Assembly: GCA_028875245.1 (NCBI GenBank)
Contig: JAPPEU010000004.1
Coordinates: forward strand, 1 to 32,581
Direction of reading: 5' to 3'
Source of the DNA: Chloroflexota bacterium
Lineage (GTDB): Bacteria > Chloroflexota > Anaerolineae > Aggregatilineales > Phototrophicaceae
DNA: 32,581 nucleotides
Positions within the stretch are counted from its first letter, which is position 1, and each line of letters starts with the position of its first letter. Shown here one piece after another: positions 26,637-32,581 of the stretch. Position numbers and translations under genes: made by a program. The notes beneath the pieces were generated by a model. The model had not been told where the DNA came from. It was given only the letters and a program-made list of their open reading frames with translations, and ran no database searches.

Positions 26637-27974
26637 ATGCCGAAAGCAAATGTCGTCTTCCTCCTGACCGATCAATGGCGCCTGCAAGCGCTTGGTTACG
26701 CCGGCAATACGCAAGTCCAAACGCCGAATATCGACCGGCTGGCGAGCGAGAGCGTCAGCTTCAAACATGCGATTTCCGGCTATTCGGTCTGTTGCCCCTG
26801 GCGCGCCAGCTTCCTAACCGGTCAATACCCACTGACCCACGGCGTGATCGTCAACGACGTCCCCATCAGCGGCGAACCGGTCGGCCTGGGCGATGCCTTC
26901 AAAAGCGCCGGTTACAAGACCGGCTACATTGGCAAGTGGCATGTGGACGGCCGCGGTCGCGACGCCTACATTCCGCCGGAGCGCCGCCTCGGCTTCGATC
27001 ATTTTAAGGCGCTGGAATGCACGCACGACTACAATCAGTCGGCTTATTATGACAACAACGACGAGTCGATGCGCTTCTGGGATGGTTATGATGTCTTCGC
27101 CCAGACCGCTGACGCGCAGCGATACATCCAAGCGCAAGCGAGCGAGGCGCCGTTCATGTTGGTCCTCTCTTGGGGGCCGCCGCACAACCCCTACGAGACC
27201 GCGCCAAAAGAATACCGCGATATGTACGATCCGCGGAACATTGAGCTGCGCCCCAATGTACCGCCGGAAATGGCGAAAGAAGCGCGCGAGTGGCTGGCCG
27301 GTTATTACGCCCATTGCAGCGCCATCGACAAGTCCGTCGGCGACATCATGGATACGCTAGACGAACTCGGCATAAGCGAAAACACCGTGCTCATTTTCGC
27401 CTCCGACCACGGCGATATGCTGGGCTCACAGGGTACAGTCCGCAAGCAAAAGCCTTGGGAAGAATCTATTCGCGTGCCTTTCCTGCTGCGCTACCCGGCG
27501 AAGTATGGGCGCGAATCGCGCGAAGTCGAAGCCTTCCTCAACGCGCATGACATTATGCCCACCCTGCTGGGCGTCTGCGATTTAGCAATTCCTGATAGCG
27601 TAGAAGGGCGTGATGTTTCCGCGGCGCTGGACGGCGCCCCTACGGCAAGCCCCGGCGCATTGCTCGCCTGTTTCCATCCCTTTGGCGAATATTCGCAACC
27701 CGTTGGCGGCCGGGAGTATCGCGGCATCCGAACGGCGTGCTACACCTATTGCCGGACGCTTGACGGCCCCTGGCTGCTCTATGACAACGACAGCGATCCT
27801 TTCCAGCTCGTCAATCTCGTCGACCAGCCTCACTATGCCGATATGCAGGCGGAGCTGGAGACGTTCTTGCAGAGAGAACTGGACGCGATCGGCGACGAGT
27901 TCCTCGACGGAATGTCCTACATCAACAGATGGGGTTATCCGCTGGACGACACTGGCACCGTGCCTATCCGTTGA
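26637..27974 (+). CDS. Type I sulfatase (formylglycine-dependent)
   Basis: This 445-residue arylsulfatase-family protein has the maturation motif Cys52-Cys-Pro-Trp-Arg56 within VCCPWRASFLTG; Cys52 would be converted to formylglycine by a generating enzyme encoded elsewhere. The metal site begins with Asp12 in LLTDQW and continues with FASDHGDMLGSQG, and GYIGKWHVDG supplies the conserved Lys and His. There is no signal peptide, so it probably desulfates an already imported substrate in the cytoplasm. TGAGGA lies before the ATG, 28 nt after the RmlD-like stop; it is the last gene of that operon. The substrate may be a sulfated sugar of an algal polymer (inference). Confidence 0.92.
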   Translation: MPKANVVFLLTDQWRLQALGYAGNTQVQTPNIDRLASESVSFKHAISGYSVCCPWRASFLTGQYPLTHGVIVNDVPISGEPVGLGDAFKSAGYKTGYIGKWHVDGRGRDAYIPPERRLGFDHFKALECTHDYNQSAYYDNNDESMRFWDGYDVFAQTADAQRYIQAQASEAPFMLVLSWGPPHNPYETAPKEYRDMYDPRNIELRPNVPPEMAKEAREWLAGYYAHCSAIDKSVGDIMDTLDELGISENTVLIFASDHGDMLGSQGTVRKQKPWEESIRVPFLLRYPAKYGRESREVEAFLNAHDIMPTLLGVCDLAIPDSVEGRDVSAALDGAPTASPGALLACFHPFGEYSQPVGGREYRGIRTACYTYCRTLDGPWLLYDNDSDPFQLVNLVDQPHYADMQAELETFLQRELDAIGDEFLDGMSYINRWGYPLDDTGTVPIR

Positions 27975-27988
27975 GAACCGTGCGTCCT

Positions 27989-28048
27989 GTAGGGGCGAGA
28001 GACGGTCAGTGTCTACGCGACCCACGCGACCCTTGTCTCGCCCTCTAC
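27989..28048. repeat. Short palindromic element with GTAGGGGCG-type ends
   Basis: GTAGGGGCGAGA (27989-28000) is answered by TCTCGCCCTCTAC (28036-28048), complementary apart from one extra base. It fills the convergent gap between the sulfatase and PhyH genes and could act as a bidirectional terminator. The left end matches the ends of the 123-bp element at 10503-10625. The right end overlaps the PhyH stop codon (28045-28047). It encloses copy D of the small stem-loop element. Confidence 0.6.
28004..28022 (-). repeat. Stem-loop element, copy D (intergenic)
   Basis: Arms GGTC (28004-28007) and GACC (28019-28022) flank the loop, which on the minus strand reads GCGTAGACACT. The stem has 4 bp, so this copy is 19 bp rather than 21; it is the only non-coding copy and is nested in the GTAGGGGCG-type repeat. 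Confidence 0.7.
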
Positions 28049-28866
28049 GAATCTGTTAGGCGCACGTAATCCTTGCTGCGATGATAAATCAGCGGCGCTT
28101 GCGCATCGTCGTCCAACGCTTCACCGATCACGTATGTGGCGACCTGCTCGTCCGACAGAATATTCTTCTGTCCATTGAAGGTGCTGCCATCGGGCATATA
28201 GGCGCAGGTCATGGCGCGGCGATGGTATGGCGTCATATTGGCGCCGGCCCCATGCGCGCACAGGCCGTTGTGGAATGAACAGGAGCCGGCTTTCATCTCG
28301 ATGGCCGCCGCTTCCATCTTGCCCCATTCCGGGTATGTATTGAACAAATCGCCGATATTCTGGCCGATGCCAACATTGTCGTAAGTAGCGCTCTTATGGG
28401 CGCCCGGAATGAAATACAAGCAGCCGTTGTCCCGCGTCACATCGTCAAGCGCCACCCAAAGGCTGATGGCGTCGCGCGAATAGAATGACCAGTAGGGATT
28501 GTCCAGGTGCCAGCCGGTCGGGTTGCCCCAGGGCGGCTTGATCAGCGCTTGATCATGCCAGATGCGAATGCCATCGACCCGCGCCAGATCGGCCGCCATC
28601 TTGCCCAGCCGGTCATCAATCATCAGGCGGCGCATGCCCTCGTGGTCGTTCCACAGATTGATCCGCTGCGTGAAAATGCGCGCGTTATAGTTGTCCTCTT
28701 CTAGCCAACTGCCATCCGCCAGCTTGTGCCGGCCGCGGCTGCCTACCGCCTCGCCAACGTATTGTCGCCAGGTTTCCAACTCGGCTTCGGTCAAGAAGTC
28801 TTCAATGACCACAAAGCCATTGTCTTGATAAAACTGAATCTGCTCCTCGGTAACCGTATGATTCAT
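28045..28866 (-). CDS. PhyH-family Fe(II)/2-oxoglutarate dioxygenase
   Basis: This 273-residue protein has the phytanoyl-CoA dioxygenase core: His120-X-Asp122 in GWHLDNPYW and the distal His205 in LCAHGAGANMTPYHRRA, together the iron ligands, with an arginine of HRRAM binding 2-oxoglutarate. LYFIPGAHKSA is another family hallmark. It hydroxylates or oxidatively modifies an unknown small molecule in the cytoplasm; such genes often sit beside sulfatase and sugar-degradation genes in environmental bacteria. It starts at ATG 28866 and is convergent with the sulfatase. Its last residues and stop lie inside the palindromic repeat at 27989-28048, so the C-terminus may have been altered by the repeat. 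Confidence 0.88.
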   Translation of the reverse strand: MNHTVTEEQIQFYQDNGFVVIEDFLTEAELETWRQYVGEAVGSRGRHKLADGSWLEEDNYNARIFTQRINLWNDHEGMRRLMIDDRLGKMAADLARVDGIRIWHDQALIKPPWGNPTGWHLDNPYWSFYSRDAISLWVALDDVTRDNGCLYFIPGAHKSATYDNVGIGQNIGDLFNTYPEWGKMEAAAIEMKAGSCSFHNGLCAHGAGANMTPYHRRAMTCAYMPDGSTFNGQKNILSDEQVATYVIGEALDDDAQAPLIYHRSKDYVRLTDS

Positions 28867-28997
28867 TTCGTATTGCTCCCCAATTTATCTTTTCAGCAAT
28901 TCTTCACAGCGTTCTCCACGCCGCCGCAAGTTGTCCGCGCCACGCGAGAGTATAGCATGACCTTCCCCTGCTTTCAGAATCGACGGCAGCCGTCACG

Positions 28998-29945
28998 TCA
29001 ATTGACCGCGCCAAATGCGCTGTCGACATCCACGATTTGGCGCCACTTGCCCGAGAACATGCGCGCCCCGTCCTCATTCGCGCCGTGCAGTATCAGCCGC
29101 CACAATGCCGATACAAGCATTTCACGGATCAGCAGGAACAAGAAAAGCGCGAGCCCCAAAATGAGCGTATCCAGGGCAATGACGACCGCTAGAACAAGGG
29201 CGTAACATAAGATTTGAACAAAAACGAAGGCGGCCACAGCGACGCTGGTTCTATCGGCATGCCCCCCCAGGCGATTGGCAATCTCGATGGCAATCAGGCA
29301 GGCGATGACGGTCGACTGTGAATGCTCAAGCACGATCACCGCCGCCGCCAGAACAAGGTCGGCCAGAATTGACGCGACCTCCAGCAGCGTACTATCGGAA
29401 AGCAGGGACAGCGCAATGCACAGGCTCATAACCAACACGATCAAGACCGCGCCGGCCATTACACGGCGCAGCAGCCCCAACCAGACGACGGCGTCATCGC
29501 GATTCAGCACAACCTTGCAGATCGTCAGATAAATGAAGACGCGGCCCGGCGGAATCATGCTGATCTCGTCAAGCACGCCCAAAATGGACTGGCGGGACAT
29601 CAAGGGCACGATGCGGCCGATCCAGATCGCGCAATAGAAGGTGCTGAAGAGCATGAGCCAAAATGGGAGCAGCCACATGATCACATGCTCGACATGGACG
29701 TAAACATAGGCGCCAAAAATCAAGAGCAGCATGCCATAGGCCAGGCTAAGCTTCAGCAGCGGCAGCTGGCGCGCGCGGCCGACCTGCCGCCGCAGGTGCG
29801 TCGCTACCGGATGGCGCGCGTCGCGGCTGAGGGAGCCCCAAAGCGACAAACGCGTCAACGCGAGCCAGAGGACCGCTCGCCATAGGTCGTCAAATCTGCG
29901 GTTGAAGGGCTGTCGATTGGAAGTCACAGGCTGCTGCATACGCAT
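28998..29945 (-). CDS. Polytopic membrane protein of unknown function
   Basis: I do not recognise a family. The 315-residue product starts with a basic, non-hydrophobic segment of about 60 residues, followed by about seven or eight hydrophobic stretches (for instance LSLAYGMLLLIFGAYVYV, IMWLLPFWLMLFSTFYCAIW, a long VLIVLVMSLCIALSLL, and IALDTLILGLALFLFLLI). The central FIYLTICKVVLNRDDAVVWLGLLRRVM loosely recalls ABC-type export permeases, but no ATPase of that type is adjacent. It lies 33 nt after the oppF-like gene on the same strand, so it may be cotranscribed with the peptide importer. The ribosome-binding site is weak; ATG at 29939 is an alternative start. Confidence 0.65.
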   Translation of the reverse strand: MRMQQPVTSNRQPFNRRFDDLWRAVLWLALTRLSLWGSLSRDARHPVATHLRRQVGRARQLPLLKLSLAYGMLLLIFGAYVYVHVEHVIMWLLPFWLMLFSTFYCAIWIGRIVPLMSRQSILGVLDEISMIPPGRVFIYLTICKVVLNRDDAVVWLGLLRRVMAGAVLIVLVMSLCIALSLLSDSTLLEVASILADLVLAAAVIVLEHSQSTVIACLIAIEIANRLGGHADRTSVAVAAFVFVQILCYALVLAVVIALDTLILGLALFLFLLIREMLVSALWRLILHGANEDGARMFSGKWRQIVDVDSAFGAVN

Positions 29946-29978
29946 ATTGAGCCTGGCCTATGATAGCAGCGGTGGACG

Positions 29979-31002
29979 TCAGCCGACGGCAGGCGTCAGC
30001 AGTTTCTTTTTCCCCGCGTCGACCGTCTCATCGTAGAGGAAGCATTTGACGCTGCGGCCTTCGTGCATGACGCTCGGCGGCACATGATCGTGGCAGATAT
30101 CCATGACCGCCGGGCAGCGGCCGGCAAACTTGCAACCGGTCCGTGTGTATTCATCGGCTTCGATGACTGCGAGATCTATTTTTTCTTCCCAGGCCTCGCT
30201 TGAACGAATGCTGGGTATCGAAGACTTCAAATTCTGGGTATAGGGGTGCAGTGGATTGCCGAGCACTTGCTCCGTCGGCCCCATCTCCACGATCCAGCCG
30301 CGGAGCATGACAGCGATGCGGTCGCCCGTGTAGTAGGCGGTGGCGAGATCGTGCGTGATGTAAATGACGCTGACGTTGTTATCTTCCTTCAATTTACGAA
30401 ACATGTTCACAATCGACATGCGCAGCGAAGCGTCCAACATCGAGACCGGCTCGTCAGCCACGATCAGCGACGGCTGCGTAATCAAAGCGCGGGCGATCGC
30501 AACGCGCTGCGCCTGCCCGCCGGAAAGCTCGTTGGGATAGCGCCCGGCGATTTCCGCCAGGGTCAAGCCAACCGCGCTCAAGACCTCATTGATGTAGCGC
30601 GGCGCTTCCTTCTTATCGGCCACCATCTTGTAATTCTGCGCCGTCTCATAGAGGTAACTATCGATTCGCTTCAAGGGACTGAAGGCGGCGAAGGGATCTT
30701 GAAAGACCGGCTGCACTTCGTGGTAGAACCAGGTCTTCATTTCTTTTCGGCTGAGATCGTTGACGACGCGGTTCTTGTAACGCAGGATGCCCTGCGAAGC
30801 CGACTCCATGCCCAATATCATCTTGGCCAGAGTGGTCTTGCCGCTGCCGCTTTCGCCCACAACCGCGAATATCTCGGGCTTGTCCGAATCGATGACGAAG
30901 GAGGCGTTATCCACCGCGTGGAATTCCTGCGAGGCGAAACCCTGCCGAATATGGAAGATCTTGGTGAGATCGTCGATTTCCAGGAGCGGCGCAGACTGCG
31001 AG

Positions 31003-31028
<26 letters not shown>
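29979..31028 (-). CDS. Peptide ABC importer ATPase (OppF/DppF-like)
   Basis: This 349-residue ATPase has Walker A GESGSGKTT, signature LSGGQAQRVAIA, Walker B LIVADEPVSML, and the Opp/Dpp-specific C-terminal region PLHPYTQNLKSSIPS with four cysteines (CKFAGRCPAVMDIC and VKCF) that bind an Fe-S cluster in this family. The start is GTG at 31028, 7 nt after GAGGAGGAG; the upstream frame to 31079 runs into oppD. It overlaps the oppD end (31003) by 26 nt. Residues 3-9 (VTVSTRD) are encoded by copy C of the 21-bp element. It would drive uptake of di- or oligopeptides together with the OppD-like subunit. Confidence 0.92.
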
Positions 31029-32003
<975 letters not shown>

Positions 32004-32016
<13 letters not shown>

Positions 32017-32581
32017 ACGTCGTCCTTGTGGCGCGTAGACACAGCCACCTCCTCTTTGCGCGGATCATCGTCTGGCGCCTCTTCGCCCGCGTCCGCCGAG
32101 AGACGAACCAGGCGCTTGCGCGGATCGAGATATTCGCCCAAGCCGACCGACATCAAATAGAAGCCCAACACCATGAGGACCACGGTAACGATAGGAACGA
32201 TAATGACCCAAGCTCGGCCAGCGAAGACTGATTGATAATACGTCGCCCAATAAATCATGGTGCCAACAGTTGGACTGTCGAGGTCGGCCAAGCCGAGATA
32301 TGACAGCGTCACTTCAAACCCAATGGAGAAGAGGAAGCCGCTGATAACATCGGCCAGCATATAAGGAATGATGAATGGCAGATGCTCCCGAATGACGATC
32401 CGGACTGTGCTCATGCCACTGAATACCGCCGTATGTGTGAAGTCGCGCTCGCGCAAACTCAATACCTGCGCGCGATAACGCTTGGATGGATGAGCCCAGT
32501 CGAACAAGCCGATCAGTATGCCCAAAGAATACATGGTCATACTGCCACGAAGGATGGACGCGATCAGGATAATCAGGGGTA
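32004..32581 (-). CDS. Peptide ABC importer permease (DppC/OppC-like), cut by the window edge
   Basis: Only the C-terminal 192 or so residues are in the window; the frame stays open to the right end (PLIILIASILRGS precedes the first in-window ATG at 32540), so the N-terminal part lies outside. The visible part shows W-X7-YRAQVLSLRERDFTHTA, then the EAA-type loop STVRIVIREHLPFIIPYMLADVISGFLFSIGFEVTLSYLGL, and a final helix VIIVPIVTVVLMVLGFYLMSVGLGEYLDPRKRL, as in DppC. A charged tail of about 35 residues follows, containing VAVSTRH, which is encoded by copy B of the 21-bp element. It forms the channel with a second permease expected further right. Confidence 0.9.
32028..32048 (-). repeat. 21-bp stem-loop element, copy B (dppC tail, just upstream of oppD)
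   Basis: Arms GTGGC (32028-32032) and GCCAC (32044-32048) flank the loop GCGTAGACACA, identical to copy A. In the minus-strand gene it encodes VAVSTRH in the variable C-terminal tail and lies directly upstream of the oppD ribosome-binding site. Confidence 0.8.

Noticed and set aside
27634..27642. CGCCCCTAC inside the sulfatase gene, matching the end of the palindromic elements
   Set aside because: A single 9-mer without a partner inverted copy nearby is expected by chance at this window size, and the encoded protein reads normally there.

Overview
The window is about 32.6 kb of GC-rich, gene-dense bacterial DNA with 25 protein genes, one gene remnant and no RNA genes, CRISPR array or insertion sequence that I can see. 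No phylogenetic marker is present. Import-heavy catabolic clusters, binding proteins with a plain signal peptide ending in AQDD-like residues and no lipobox, and many PhyH, sulfatase, HpcH/HpaI, RraA and GH127 genes are what I would expect of an environmental Chloroflexota (Anaerolineae-like) genome. That placement is an inference from style.

Left part (1-6000): a soluble reductive-dehalogenase-like Fe-S protein, a VanZ-like membrane protein, a minus-strand GNAT acetyltransferase, then on the plus strand the PLP synthase subunit pdxS, a DSD1/D-threonine-aldolase-type PLP enzyme and an M19 dipeptidase. Next comes a long minus-strand cluster (14347 down to 5983): VOC protein, PNPOx-like flavoprotein, a CUT2 (ribose/galactose-type) importer with two different permeases, a binding protein and a double ATPase, then an aminotransferase and an HpcH/HpaI aldolase.

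Middle (14470-27974, mostly plus): an MBL-fold hydrolase, a 3' remnant of a sugar-binding-protein gene, a CUT1 importer without its ATPase (binding protein and two permeases), and two translationally coupled GH127-type beta-L-arabinofuranosidases. A convergent proline-racemase-superfamily gene with a Ser/Cys active-site pair follows, then a plus-strand operon of a ComA-like protein, an RraA-like aldolase, an RmlD-like reductase and a sulfatase. Right end (minus): a PhyH dioxygenase, an unknown polytopic membrane protein, and a Dpp/Opp peptide importer (oppF, oppD and a dppC cut by the window edge). Together the middle and right could take up and strip arabinosylated, perhaps sulfated, hydroxyproline-rich glycopeptides; this is a hypothesis from gene content.

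The most unusual non-gene signal is a tiny palindromic element: 4-5 bp arms of varying sequence around a nearly invariant 11-nt loop (GCGTAGACAC followed by A or T). It occurs four times between 26316 and 32048. Three copies are exactly 21 bp, lie inside coding sequence and start on a codon boundary; two of these sit at gene junctions of the opp operon. The fourth is nested in a second repeat type whose ends carry GTAGGGGCG and which also occurs, in a longer form, inside the CUT2 operon (10503-10625).
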